This document shows positions 12,173 to 24,072 of a DNA stretch of 64,000 nt, piece after piece. Location of the stretch: the NCBI GenBank assembly GCA_029964075.1, contig CM057136.1, positions 2,728,001 to 2,792,000 of the forward strand, read 5' to 3'. The stretch's first letter is position 1; every line of letters starts with the position of its first letter. The DNA comes from Patiria pectinifera. Lineage: Eukaryota; Echinodermata; Asteroidea; Valvatida; Asterinidae. The notes under the pieces are model-generated. The model was not told where the DNA came from, made no database searches, and saw only the letters and a program-made list of their open reading frames with translations. The translations under genes were made by a program, and so were the position numbers.

Positions 12173-12690
12173 TACCGAATTATTTTCAACAAGCTTATTT
12201 TGATTAAAGATCGTTCTGGTACCAAACACCCCCCGAAATTATTCCGTCTAGCTTGCTGTCAAATCGAAGAAATCAAGACTGTAGGTGATTTCCAACGATC
12301 ACTCAATTGACTGATTTTTTTTAATATTAATAAAGAGTGCTCGTTATAATAGACGAAATCGTGTTTCGTGGTCAAACGGTTGTGCATGATTTTTCACTGT
12401 TTTCTCAAAAAGTGTGAAATCGATCGAGCAGAAATTTCAACAGGTTAGGTTTTGAGCATTCTTCTTTGGATTTCGAGTATTGTTATTATCTTCGTCAAGG
12501 AGGTAATTTTTTTCATCGGATTTGGTTAGTTTGTTTGTTGGTTGGTTAGTTGGTTTGTTGGTTTGTCTGTTAACAAGATAACTCAAAAAGTATGATGGGC
12601 GGATTTGCATGAACATTTTTTCCGGATCTGGGTCTGGATCCAGATATTTTTTAGGATTCTTCACCATTTATGCGAGTATTGTTTAGCCTT
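12173..12690. repeat. Diverged family E-like fragment and GTTTG-rich tract
   Basis: At about 12390-12500 the order CTCAAAAAGTGTGAAAT, GCAGAAATTTCAACAGGTTA, TTTTGAGCATTCTTCTTTGGATTT matches the right half of family E (34406-34953), but with much divergence. At 12520-12570 there is a simple GTTTGTTGGTTGG-type repeat. Confidence 0.45.
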
Positions 12691-13054
12691 GGCGGAGGTT
12701 TGCGCTCTCAGTGATTTCTAGTTTATTTTGGAAACGAAAATTGAACAAAACGATGATAATGAGCCGAATTTCTGGTTTTCGGCTGTGCGGTAATTGACCA
12801 ACAGAGGGCGCTGTGCTGTTTCAGTTGAAAAATAAACCGCGCCTGCTCCACTCGCTCTCTTCCACATTGATGGCCGTTCGGATGCCGTATTTTCTACCGG
12901 AGACTGCAGGAAAGCATCGCCAAAAATCATCATTTCGACCGTAGGAGACCGATACACTCGCACCTGGAATCCAACGGGACTGGATGTTGTTGCAGTAGGC
13001 TGTTAAAATCCGGCTGTAAGCTGTTTCCTGAGTAACAAACGGTGGAAAATTGAG

Positions 13055-13075
13055 ATGGATTCGAAGTTGAATACG
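13055..13075 (+). CDS. Candidate first coding exon (MDSKLNT), phase 0 donor
   Basis: ATG at 13055 opens seven codons (M D S K L N T). A strong donor, ACG|GTAAGG, follows exactly at a codon boundary. The upstream 350 bases are GC-richer than the surroundings, with CpGs, CT-rich blocks and an AGAGGGCGCT motif, like a 5' untranslated region and promoter. No matching downstream exon is recognised in the window. The same architecture recurs at 38533 and 46903. It could be a chance ATG before a donor-like site. Confidence 0.4.
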
Positions 13076-13435
13076 GTAAGGTTTTCGTTTGGTTGTGTGT
13101 TGTGTTGAATTATTTATTGACAAGATCGTAAAACCCACGCTATATGTTTTGTGTGTGTTTGGCTGGGCTCGAAAAGAGGCGGGGCTTACATTTTCATTTT
13201 GGCACATTATGATTTACCAGGAAAGTGTGCTGCGGTTTTGCTTGTTCTTTTTTCTGCCAACACCAACAAGGGACTTATTTTCAGAGTAATGTAAACCATA
13301 TCAAGCTGTTTAACTGCTGTTGAATTTTGTGTTGCACTTGCAACAGTGAAAATGTAGTTTAGGATGCCTCTATTTGTTTTACTAATGACAGTTTTATCCA
13401 AAACTGACTTTATTATGATGACAATCAATTCCAAA

Positions 13436-13838
13436 TGACGAAAAAATGTCGCAACCTGACGCCACCTTTTTCTTCATAGGCCGATATCATCTCAATGAAG
13501 GTCATTCATTGCAAAAATGATGATAAGACATGAATCTGGGACTGAGAAACATTTCCAATTTTGTAATGTTATTGTTAGGGGCTACAGTCGACTCTCGTTA
13601 ATACAAACTCGTTTGGACCTAGCCAAATAGTTTGTTATATCAGAATTTTGTATTAAGAGGAACATCAGTCCCATTCATTGCGTACATAAATGCACAGTCG
13701 AGACCAAGGCTTTGTGTTTGCTATAACGAGAGTCAACTGTACTTAGAACATTTTCTTGACTCTCCATTATTAGTCTATATATATAGACACAGTACACAAT
13801 CGCTGAAGTGGCGTCAGGTTGCGACATTTTTTTCTCAA
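13436..13838. mobile_element. Miniature element with GTCGCAACCTGACGCCAC ends, host of a pogo-like insert
   Basis: The left end contains AAAAAATGTCGCAACCTGA and continues CGCCAC. The right end is its reverse complement (13808-13832), so the outer arms match over about 25 bases. The interior is interrupted by the pogo-like element at 13585-13739, giving a clear order of insertion. Confidence 0.75.
13585..13739. mobile_element. pogo/Tigger-like miniature element with TA duplication
   Basis: Begins CAGTCGACTCTCGTTA and ends TAACGAGAGTCAACTG, flanked by TA on both sides (13583-13584 and 13740-13741). The CAGT...CTCTCGTTA end and TA target duplication are typical of pogo-type Tc1/mariner elements. 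At 155 bp it has no transposase and is nested in the 13436-13838 element. Confidence 0.85.
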
Positions 13839-14173
13839 ATGATGCCTCAAGCAATTTTTTTTATTTGGATTTTTATTATTAAAACATTGTTTTTGATCGG
13901 TTTCTTTTTTTGGCAAACATTTCGATTTTCTCACCTGTTGTTCAAGGAGTCACGGCAGCAGTTCAGACACCGCGTCATTTTACGCCATATTTTCCGTCTT
14001 AAATAAAAAACCCTGCCCTCTTTCTGCAAAATAGAGCCTGCTGATATTTTTTATCTTAGCGAACTATTTAGGTAAGGCCCAAATCATAAAGTGACTTTTC
14101 TTGCTGGTATCGTAGGTTAAGTCCGGAAAGTGTCTTTTCGTTCACTATATGAAATGGGTCATAAACTACACTT

Positions 14174-14568
14174 TTAGGCAAAAAAAATAAAAATAGTCGG
14201 TCTCTGGTCAGGCCAAAGTTCCGGAATTGATGCGGCGACGTGTTTTTTTTCTTCCCTTTTTGGCTTTTTTTTTTTGCTTTAAAGCTTGGATTGTTCAGAC
14301 AATGTGGGTACTATTTTGCTTTTTTGTGTCCTTATATTCATTGATAAATGTCCTCCATCGTTTGCTTTGGTGCCCTCCATCACTTGCCTTTGTGCAATTT
14401 CCCCATTCCTTGGTGCTCCTTGGTACAAAAATTTGAGGTGGTGTGGCAATCGAGATCTCTGTTGTAGCTACCGTGTTAAACACGTTTTTTGAAAACAAAA
14501 AGCTCGACGCACATGATTAAAATCGACGCAAGCGCTGACCAGAGACTGACTATTTTTTTGTTGGCCTT
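14174..14568 (+). mobile_element. Family B1 miniature element, copy 1
   Basis: Starts TTAGGCAAAAAAAATAA then GGTCTCTGGTCAG, and ends CTGACCAGAGACTGAC then TTTTTTTGTTGGCC. It is homologous along its length to 25960-26317, sharing GGTACTATTTTGCTTTTTTG, CCTCCATC, TTTGGTGCAATTTCCCC and CTTGGTGCTC. No coding capacity. Confidence 0.85.
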
Positions 14569-15119
14569 TCCAAAAGAAGTACATTTTGCAGTGTTTTATT
14601 GGTAAGATTGATTCTTCAAGATTTTGAAAATAATGGAGAAAAAAATGTCTGTTGGTTTGGATTTGGTGACAGTATGGAATGAAAACATCAAGAATGAAAA
14701 CATCAGTTTTGTAACCAGTGACTGTTTTTTTAGATTGTAGAAAATATACATGTTCATGATTTGGTAAAAAACGGAGTCTATGGATGGTGTACTGTTCAAT
14801 AGATAAAGTAGGTCCAACTAACTTGGTAAAAATATTGATTAAGTGGGTTGAAATTTTGTTTTTGTCCGTTTACATATTTTATTATTTTTAGGCCATTTCC
14901 TTTTTCATAACGCTGTTGCTATTTTTACGGAAGTCGACTGTTGCGCATGCATCGGTTATCAACAGAATGGTTCTTGGACTTTTAACTTCTCTCAAACCCC
15001 AACATTCCTACAGAGCCATGAATCAGAAAGAAAAATACAATGTACTTTAGTGCAAAGTAGGATTTGATTTTAAACAATAAAAGTAAGAAATTGTATAGGG
15101 CCTATTTAGAAACTCAAAA
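14569..15119. other. Stretch without recognisable gene
   Basis: AT-rich spacer. An imperfect local duplication, GAATGAAAACATCA, occurs at about 14677 and 14692. Nothing else supportable is seen. Confidence 0.4.
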
Positions 15120-15190
15120 CGTTACTACCAAGATTCGAACCCTGCACCTTCGATCGGCACTCAAAATGCACATCTAACTTATTGACGAAT
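15120..15190 (-). repeat. tRNA-like SINE remnant
   Basis: On the - strand it carries a T-arm-like GCAGGGTTCGAATCTTGG (box B GGTTCGAATC) preceded by a degenerate D-arm-like region, as in the heads of tRNA-derived SINEs. No intact cloverleaf can be drawn, so this is not a functional tRNA. Confidence 0.45.
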
Positions 15191-15223
15191 TTCAAACCAC
15201 GTATGTTGCAATTTAAGCCACAT

Positions 15224-15502
15224 TAGGGCTACCTTATAAACCAAACACTGCTGAATCCAACAGGATCCAACAAAATCGTAAACCCGTTGGAGCCTGTTGG
15301 ATTGGGCAGTAAACGCCTTTCAGAGTCAGATTCTGTTGGGTACTGATAAATAACGCCAAGTTGGATTCTGTTGGATCCAGCAGACAACTAAAACTGAGGC
15401 ACAGTTGGATTCTGTTGGATTGAGCAGGAAGCAACCGATGGACTCTGTTGGATTTAGCAGGGTAGTCCTGAGGAACCCTTAGGGGGTTAGGGCTTAGAGT
15501 GC
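15224..15502. mobile_element. Family I motif-iterated element
   Basis: Packed with copies of GTTGGATTCTGTTGGAT, often followed by AGCAGG, present in both orientations. At the start it appears as GCTGAATCCAACAGGATCC. The right end runs AACCCTTAGGGGGTTAGGG. The general plan is like families G and H: short, no coding, one motif iterated, CCCTAA-like end. Confidence 0.6.
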
Positions 15503-15551
15503 TGCATTTTCATGTCACGGTACACATAAATGTGACATATTTTAAACACCT

Positions 15552-16110
15552 TTAAAGGGAATATACATGTATACATCATTTGCTTTTGCTGTAATTTTCA
15601 GAAATGGATGGAATTGGGGGGGGGGGGTTGGAAATATATAGCAAATATAGTTACACTGACTTTTTTGAGGTTTTGGGTTTGTAAATTGCTATAAAAACCA
15701 AGAAAAACAATCATTTTCCTGTAGTCTGGTTCCCTGACTCCATATAAGAAGAAACAGAGCAGTTTACATACATTGGGGAATTGTAAGGTCAGGGAACCAG
15801 TCTAGCTGGCTTGTACCCGTTCATACATGTGTACATGTAGGTGTGTAATCAATTGCAGACAAGTGCGATGGTCAATTGGGGCCAGTATTTGAAAAAAAAG
15901 CCATTTTTTTCCAACGCTGGTCGGCCGACCAGCGTTGGAAATTGATACAAAAATACCACTTTTCTTGAAAATGACAGTATACCAGGTGCCATGATTTTAC
16001 AGGATGCTTTACACTGTCATTCACTAACAGTCCAGCAAGGTATTTCAAAAATCAAAATGATTTGGTAGTTTTTTTTTTTGATGTTTGCAAATGTTGTATT
16101 TTCCCTTTAA
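15552..16110 (+). mobile_element. Family A miniature element, copy 2
   Basis: TTAA at 15552-15555 and 16107-16110. Left end AGGGAATATACATG...CATCATTTGC; right end GCAAATGTTGTATTTTCCCT. A perfect 32 bp palindrome at 15909-15940 (CGCTGGTCGGCCGACCAGCG core) differs from copy 1 by a compensated base pair. The pair CTGGTTCCCTGAC / GTCAGGGAACCAG at about 15725-15800 forms a second hairpin. Confidence 0.9.
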
Positions 16111-18600
16111 CAGTCTTCTGGCTGGCTCGCAAATTCAATTTGAGTAAATGAGATTTTTGTGTGACGGCGTTCGGTAATTCTGGCAAAACCATTTATACAT
16201 TTCTGGAGTCTGTTATGATACTCCACGTTTCATTGTGAATCTATTTACCAGACAGACCCTGGACATGTTTCGGTTCCCTTGTGTCCTTCCAACAAAAGGA
16301 CAGAAATCGCTGAATTATGACATTTATTCCCGACGTTGACCTTTGGAACTTCAGAAAATTTGGTATTCAGCTCAGACTACAGGTAAATGTGAACACACAG
16401 GTTCATGTACATGTACATGTTCATGTTCATAGCGCACTGTACATTTTTACATAGATTTGTATTCCATATGCTCTTAACTCAACAAACATACAACATGTAA
16501 CAATTGATTTCTTGTCACGTATTTATGGAATCACACAATTTGTTTTGAATTCTAAATATTCAAACTGTTGAAGATCGAGCCGATTCTCAAAATTAAACTA
16601 GAAGTCTAAACTAGATTTGACTACTCTTTCAAATTTAGCCATAACTTTTGAATAAAATGTTGTTAATAATATTTTCCCCTGAAATTCCCGCTTACTATAT
16701 TAGGCCTATACGTACATTTTCAGTGTACGCTCTCCATGTTATCCACATTGAAAAAGTAGGGTCCCGTTAAAATTGCAGTCTTGGTTAAAATGGCCTGAAG
16801 AGTTTGAAATTAATGCAAATTACGTTTTTTTAATGCGAACTCAGGAAGATTCCAAACAATGCCCAGATACGCTACCCGTTACAAATGAGTCTTTTTAAGT
16901 TGGCAAAGTACATTGTAAATTTAGAATAGAATCCATACGTACACAAATGTACATTTGGGGACATACCCTACATGTACGGTGCATGTGCATACGTACATGT
17001 ACATGTACATGAACCATTCATGTATGCACATGTACAAGTACTGGACATATCAAAATAATTCTAAAGATGAAAATTTGAAATTTGGGACCCCCTCCAAAAT
17101 ATAATAATCCATTTATTGTTGCCTTTTCAGGCCAAAACACCTATGCAGATGTAGGCCTACATGTTCATTTTCAGGAATAAAGTTCATTGTACTTTGTTCC
17201 ACTTGTCCCTCTTATGTTAAAAGCTTTAAGCCATAAAGCACAGTAAGTGGTTTCATGGTGTCAGATTGCTTGAAGGTCATTGTATTTGAATGGCTTCTTT
17301 CTGCTACAGCTGGGGGGGGGGGGAGAGAGATAATTCACCTTCAGCAGTACTTACTCCTTGAATGGCACTCATGAACAGTTTCTGAAACCATTGCATGGAA
17401 TTACATGTACTGGTATATAGATTATGCAATAGGCATAGAGGTACTTAATATTTATGGATGCACTGTGGGTATCAATTCCATGCTTGTTTTATCCATTTTT
17501 ATAAATACACCCAAATTCTATTCATTTGCTTTTTTTAAGTATTTGCTCATGTCGGAGTGTAGTCAGGATTCCATACGCTAAAAGGGCTGAAAGTTGCCTT
17601 GTGGTATTTTCAAGTTTCATCCCGAAAAATGGATTCCTTTTCTAAATTGCTCTTTTTCTAGCAATACTTTTGAATGAGACATCAACCCAAAAATCGGCCC
17701 ATGTTTAAATAGTTCTAAGAAATTATTACTTTACAACTTTGATTATTGACTGTAACTCCCTTTTCGCGGCGTAGTCTGGTCCCCGCCCCACACTCAGTAT
17801 CGATGTATGGACTTGGAGCCAGTCTGCTTGAAAAGTTGATCTGTTTGTGCCAAAAACAAAAACTTGGGTTTTTTTTTCAAAAGGGTTGCAGACATCCAAA
17901 ATCATTCAGGTTGCAAATTTATTAATAGAAAAAAAATCTAATTTTTCTGAAGAGCACCGGGAACGCCTTATTGATACAATTTGTAAACAGCCTTGTCCAT
18001 TACATGGACAATGTATGTGAATAGGGCTACATGGAGGGCAGGAATGAACAAAATATCACATAAATCAGCTACTTTTTTGTTAAAAAATCATTTTATAAAG
18101 ATAAGTACCGGTATCGGTTTTATTTTAAGTAAAATAAATGTTAATAAGATGCAGATTCTTCAAACCGGATTTTTATCTGTAGTTATTTCAATGGGGGTGA
18201 AAAAAAAGGTAGGGGCCTACTTATAATTTGTAGATTTTGTTGATTTGATTTGATAGATTTCTATGCTTTTCTAATAAATACTTGCACACTGCACTCAGTG
18301 CACTGTATTTTGTGATTCGTACATTTGCTGCATGTACATGTATTGTACTGGGATTTCCCTTTACACGTTCCCATTGTCCAGTTTCCAATATCCTTCGTGT
18401 TCATATTTGATCAAGGGCAAACTTTGCAACAAAAATTTTCTTTGTAATGACAATTCCATTCATGACTAACGTCAGGACTTCATTTTACACCATGGGCATT
18501 TTTGTTACTTAAGTGCAGAATCAGTTCTAGCTTATCTGGAAAGAAAATATAGGGTTGTGCCGAATATTGGCCTACCAAATAGTTGAATGTTCCAAAAAAA
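16111..18600. other. Spacer rich in ACATGTAC words
   Basis: Self-complementary CATGTACATGTACATG tracts occur at about 16403-16425 and 16995-17012, with a G run at 17313-17323. Short open frames here do not look protein-like. Nothing else supportable is seen. Confidence 0.45.
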
Positions 18601-18606
18601 TATTCC

Positions 18607-18690
18607 AAAAAGCATTTTATCTAATGGAATACATGTATTTGAAAAGCATTTTATCTAATGGAATACATGTATTTGAAAAGCATTTTATTG
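18607..18690 (+). repeat. 35 bp tandem duplication
   Basis: Two exact copies of a 35 bp unit starting AAAAGCATTTTATCTAATGG and containing ACATGTATTTG, plus the beginning of a third that diverges after AAAAGCATTTTATT. Exact identity suggests a recent slippage event. Confidence 0.9.
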
Positions 18691-19276
18691 TATGAGCAGT
18701 GTCGAGAAGATGACAAAAAAAATTAATGTGATATTTACAACATTATTGGTATTTAAATTACAGTGTACCGTACATAGTAGTTGAGGAGTTTTATTCTTTG
18801 TCTATAACTATACTGTCTATAGTCAAATGCATGATTTGGGAGCATCCGGGAGGAATTTTAGACCTACCGGTAATGTAAGTATTTAATATCTGTTGTACAT
18901 GTATACCAAATAATCATTTCTCTCAAATAAATATGTGTGTAGTTCACACCGGTATTCTATATTAATATGATATTCCTGCAGCTTGACAATGATCATCATA
19001 AGATACAAGGCGCCATACATGTTCAGTGGGTTGTGATGGAGAAAGACAACTGTTGTTTGTTATGGTACGTGATGTATGCAGCAGCGTGTGTGCAGGCAAT
19101 CATGCATAAGGCCAAGGACACATTAATAATGCAGGCCTATTATGCTGGATATTTACAGTGAAAAGGGGGAATTTTACAGTGGGGAAAAACACTGTGAGAA
19201 ACGAGATCGGTTATTTATTTTTTAAGCCAAACCTTGGGGCACATATATTATATATTCATATTGTCTCATTTGAGGT

Positions 19277-20309
19277 TAGGCCAAAAAAAAAAATAGTTCT
19301 GCTTCCGATTACATGCCTTTCAAAAATAGGGTCGGTCGGTCGGAATTTTTTTTTTTTTTGCCAATTTTTTTTATGCAGATTGAATGGGGTATTCATATAT
19401 GTGCGAAGTTTTAGCCTAAACTATTTCCATTGCACTACAAAAGCTATACACAAAATGGCCACAAAAAGTGAGTAAAACCTACCTTAATTATTGTCAATAT
19501 ATTTACGTTCGATAATTCGCAAAAAAAATTGTGGAAAATTCAGGTCGTTCGCGCCATAGGCACAACGCTAGTCAAGAATGGGAGCTGGCCAAAACTCCGA
19601 AGTGTGTGATGCACTGTACATGTACCCGGCCCGCGGCCAACGGGTCGAAAATTTCAGGAAACACGCTGCATTGTATCACTCCAAATACGATTAGTACGAT
19701 CTCAAAATGAACTCGTGAAAACGGAAAATACATACACAGACAAGCTAGATCAAATCTGTGAATTAACTTGCAAAAATGTTCTTTCTCCATCGGTGTTTTC
19801 TTGGCATTTTTACGATGTCTTTCTCAGCATTTTTACGATGTCGAGTCCGACCAGTTGACAGAGCACGCGCCTGCGCCTGCTGCATAGCCATGCTACTGCT
19901 AGCGCTATCGATCGCATAGCCGTGCACAGACTAGTTACCGCATTTTCATAATTGGCCCCTGCGCGGCGCGGCGGGAACCAGTCGTCGCCGCATTGCGCTT
20001 ATTACGCACGTGATTATAGACATCGAATTGCGAAGTAGTTGAATCGCGCAGCGAATTTGTAAAAATAACAGAGGTTTCTTTTGAAAAAATAGCGAATGTA
20101 AGTAAAACAATAAATACAAGCATTTTGATGCAAAAGGGTTGTTGAGAGGTATTTTGTGAAGACAGACAAGACATAAGGTCTTTATTTTTATTTATTCAAT
20201 CTTTTTTTTTTTTTTTTTTTGGAATTGCTGATAAAATTTTTAGGGTTGCAGCCTAAAAATAGGGTCGGTCGGGTAACCGGAAGCAGAACTATTCTTTTTT
20301 TTGGCCTTA
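19277..20309. mobile_element. Family B2 element, copy 1 (about 1 kb)
   Basis: Left end TAGGCCAAAAAAAAAAA then TAGTTCTGCTTCCG. The right end is the inverted form, CGGAAGCAGAACTATT then TTTTTTTTGGCCTTA. Inside each end lies AAAAATAGGGTCGGTCGG. The interior contains a markedly GC- and CpG-rich block (about 19840-20010). No transposase is recognised. Confidence 0.75.
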
Positions 20310-20784
20310 GCTTGTAAAAATGCAAATTACACTGTACCATTTAATTATCTTTATCTTTTTTGTGCAGTTACCGGTAACTTCATTTGATTTTAGTCCAAGT
20401 TAAAAAATTAAATCAGTCTCTCGTCTCCGCCAGCTTCCTTTTTTTCCTGGCCGCCTCAGTTTTGTCGTTGTTGTTGCTTTTGTTTTAATGAAATTTGCAA
20501 TCTTTTTATGTTCCCGCAAAGTTGTAAATTACATAACATGTATGCAAGTTCGTGATCTGGGAGAAAGGGTGACGACTCCTTGGGAGTAAAAATTTATATC
20601 TGCAAGAGAGTCAACAAAATGGAAGAATCCATCTTGAAAAATATGCTTTCTTGGAAAAGAAAAAAAAAAAAGGAAGCCTCCCTTTTATTCAAAAAGCCAG
20701 GACAAAACTACTTTTTTTTTTTACTTGGCCTTCTGCTTCAGAATTAGCAAATAAGTTACAATACATGTAACATGTACATGTACC

Positions 20785-21048
20785 TAAGGCCAAAAAAAAT
20801 AATAGTTCTGCTGCCGATTTCCCTACCTACCCTATTCTGACAGCCCCTACCCTAATTTTTTTTATGGGAAAAATGAGAAAAAAACACCCCAAACCATCAA
20901 TTTCTACCTTTTACCCTTGACAACACGCAGATGCCTCCATATGATTGTACAAAAATTGGCAAAAAAAATTATTTCCCTACCGGTACCTACCTACCCTATT
21001 TTCAAATGCCATGTAATCGGAAGCTGAACTATTTTTTTCTTTGGCCTA
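20785..21048. mobile_element. Family B2 miniature element, copy 2
   Basis: Same ends as 19277-20309 (TAAGGCCAAAAAAAA then AATAGTTCTGC; right end GAAGCTGAACTATTT...TTTGGCCTAA), but only about 264 bp. Inside, CCTACCTACCCTATT occurs near both ends in the same orientation. It is probably an internally deleted relative. Confidence 0.8.
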
Positions 21049-21235
21049 ACATACATGTACATTGACAAATTACCAGTACATGTGAAATTATGTATGTCAC
21101 TTTAATTATAAAGGCATACCCGCACACTTTACTCGCAACTTAAATTACTGACCGGTAAAGTAGTGCAACTGACCTTTGACACCATTTTGGACACTTTTGC
21201 CAAGCTGGTACCGTTCATGCATTATTGATCATCAT

Positions 21236-21420
21236 TGAGCTGATAACTGATGCCACTGGGAGCCAGACCATGATGTCCGTATCATAAAGATCCAACACCT
21301 TGGTGTGATCTCATGTTGATGGACTCGGTGGCGGAATTGCTGGTGGGTGTCAATCCCATCTCTTGTCCACAGCTGCTCACCAAAATACAAATATTCCATC
21401 AAGTCTTCTGTCATTACCAT
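21236..21420 (-). CDS. Possible isolated exon or gene relic
   Basis: The - strand frame has protein-like residues (TEDLMEYLYFGEQLWTRDG region) and ends in a stop near 21232. Splice sites are weak: GACAG could act as acceptor before AAGACTTGATGG, and CCAAG|GTGTTG as donor. I recognise no family. It may be chance. Confidence 0.2.
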
Positions 21421-21778
21421 TGTGGGTGATCTACCGGTACATGTTTTGTGAACAGGCCTGTTTTTTTTTATATAATAAATGACCTATCGCGGGAGAATCA
21501 CTTCAGAATCGCGTCAATGCAGCTTGTGAAATATTGTACAATTACCGGGAACATACAAATGGACGCGGAACGCGCAAAATCTGAGACAAACAAAACTTAG
21601 TGTACAAAAACTCCATCTATGATGACTAAGGGTCGTGGCCAACTCGCAAATGGCGATAGGTCAATTTGCCACCGGTATATTATTCACTGAAAATTCCTCA
21701 TTTACATTTTGGCCAAAATAAACTTAATGCACATCTACATGTACGTATCAGGGATCATTGCCTTTCGAAAGTGTGAAT

Positions 21779-22016
21779 GGGCAATTCCACGGTTACTCAC
21801 GTTACATTTTTGATGTACTTTTGAGTTTCCTTGGGCTGTAATTACTTTACTGAAAAGGTTTAATAACTGTTATCCCCATGGTAGATAGAGTAGACCTAGA
21901 CCTACCTAAGCACCAAAGATGACATCCAGAAAAATGTGTTATGTATGATAAACAAGACGCACAAAATCGGTTACTCACGTTACGAAAATGTAATGTGAGT
22001 AACCGTGGAATTGCCC
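21779..22016. mobile_element. Miniature element with GGGCAATTCCACGG ends
   Basis: Ends GGGCAATTCCACGGTTACTC and its reverse complement match over about 31 bases. Next to the right end, GGTTACTCACGTTAC recurs (21969-21983) and pairs with GTAATGTGAGTAACC, so one terminal motif occurs three times and the right end carries its own hairpin. 238 bp, no coding. Confidence 0.85.
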
Positions 22017-22932
22017 GAATGATGAATGTACATTGTTCATTCACGAATTGAAGCGGGAAGTACATGTAAGTACTTTAAAAAAATTGTTCTGGGTGAATTT
22101 TTTTTTAAAAATCAAAAATTTTCTACTAATCCCACAGCCAAGAAACCCTGCTGCCACTGCTATTTCACAGTATTTCAGAAATTAAGTTGTAGGTTTTCCA
22201 AACCTGCTGCTTGCAAATTGGTTTGTGTTGGCAGCTTTACACACTTTCCTTCTGCAAAGGTCAACTGAAATTGTCCACATCTTAAAAGGATAATGTCATT
22301 CATATGGAATTCATTTGCCTTTTCTCAGAAAAAAATTGTACAACCACTGAAAAAATGGTTAAACGCGTACGAGCATAGTTTGCACATAACTACCGGTATA
22401 CGTATTCGCACTTATGTGAAAAATCAGATGGACTTTTCTAGTGGTTTCACAACAAGGTGAGAATTTTCCCAGGTATTTTCTTTCTTTTATTCTTTACGAA
22501 TGGGAACCATTATTTAACCTTTGATGTTGCCCCTTTAACAATGTCATATTATTTAACTGTACGGCATTAGTAGCGCCAGGGGGCTGGTGTTTTTGATAAT
22601 AATGCATCCATTCCCAGCATGCGTGGACCCCGCAACACAGTACGATCATTCAGTGGATTTGGGCAAGGCGAATTCCAAGGCCATGTGGCCCATTCCCGTG
22701 TAATCAGGCTTGCGTAAATGGCGCGTACAGTCAGTCCGGTTCTCATTTATTTACTCAGTGTTATACAAAATATTGTAATTTTTATAAATGTAAACACTTT
22801 GTTTTCAGGACAATTTTTTTTAAGGGTTGGTTGTGAAATTTGAAGCCGGAATCCAGATCCTGAGAACATCAAAATTAAATTTCAGTTTATGTTTTCTAAG
22901 AATAGTCAATGTTTAATTTATATGCATAGTCA
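22017..22932. other. Stretch without recognisable gene
   Basis: AT-rich spacer with no recognised repeat or coding signal. There is a short GC-richer patch at about 22560-22740. Confidence 0.4.
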
Positions 22933-23082
22933 ACCATTGATGCAACTTTTCCTTAGATCCGCTGATTTCCTTGTGTTTTTACTTCTCATGAATGCCATTA
23001 CAAATTGCAAAATACTTGTACAAAGTCTTGTATGGTTTGGAGTTTCCTCGTTTTTTGTAAATTCGCATTTGCATGCCTGACA
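22933..23082 (+). mobile_element. Family J miniature element, copy 1
   Basis: About 150 bp. Shares ATGCAACTTTTCCT, ACTTCTCATGAATGCCATTA, ACAAAGTCTTGT and TTTGCATGCCTGA with copies at 29948, 43950 and 58430. Family ends are AGGCATGCAACT / AGTTGCATGCCT. Confidence 0.75.
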
Positions 23083-23644
23083 TGTACATGTACGTACATT
23101 TAAAAAATAAGCCATCGATTTTAATTTATTCCTAAATTGATAATTTACAAATTAATTATACAATTTTTTTTTTTTTAGTTCAGCGACAGCGGTGTCCATT
23201 GCACTCACTTTATTCCTGTCACTTGGCCCATTTTAGTTTAGTTTTTTTTTGTCTCGGGATGATGGGATTTAACATCTGATCTCGCAAGGAACAAAAAAGG
23301 AAGAAATTAATCTCTTACTCTTAGCAATGAGAAAGATAGTTTGTACTTAACGTGTACATAACTTGTATCCAGGCTAGCTTGGGAATGTGTGGCACGTAAT
23401 GTATGAAGCATACACGTGTGTGTTACACATTATGTTTCGCCCAGGGACGTACATGCAACGTTGTAAGTTGTAACATGTAACGGTACCTGTACCTTTCGAC
23501 ATTATGATGTTAAGTGAGTATTTGCGAATGTTGATGTACAATATGTTTATCAACCCCATTGCAGTTTATGGCTGGGTTGGGCCATATGAACTTTACCGTT
23601 CTGCCATCCTGCAAAAAGAGGGAACCGTGAGAGTTAAGCTTAAC

Positions 23645-23970
23645 CCTCCTGCTGTTTAAACAGTCATAGACAGTCAAAAAAATCAATCCTCTTCCCTGCC
23701 ATGCCTTTTACACAGGCTAGTCGCCAACAGTCAGATTATATTTTAAGCAGGCACTCTAACTAGTCAAATTCGGTCAACAGATAAAGCAGGAAACTGGTGG
23801 CACAGCTTTCTTATCAATCACCTACAGCCTGTATCGAGTTACATTAAACAGTCACAGCCAGTCAATCCTGCTTGTAGGCTGGGAGCTCTTAACTGTCGAA
23901 AGGAGTCACTCGATTGATTTTGACTGAAGCCTGGACTACTTGGCACAGAATGTACATGTTTGCATTGGAG
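23645..23970 (+). mobile_element. Family H motif-iterated element, copy 1
   Basis: Starts TTAACCCTCCTGCTGTTTAA. The interior repeats the motif ACAGTCA(C/T)AG-CCAGTCAATCC and its variants (CAGTCATAGACAGTCA, AACAGTCACAGCCAGTCAA, CAACAGTCAG). Homology to the reverse strand of 55511-55843 extends to a CAGAATGTACATGTTTGCA-type right end. Non-coding. Confidence 0.75.
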
Positions 23971-24072
23971 AGTTACCGGTATAATGCATGCATTGAGCAA
24001 GTGAGTTTGCTACCCGGTGTTAGGTTGCTGTAACGATGCCATTTTCTGGATACATTAGGACAATCTTGTTTC

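Noticed and set aside
13632-14006. 124-codon + strand frame with hydrophobic C-terminus
   Set aside because: It crosses the pogo-like element and the end of its host element; the F-rich tail comes from T-rich spacer.
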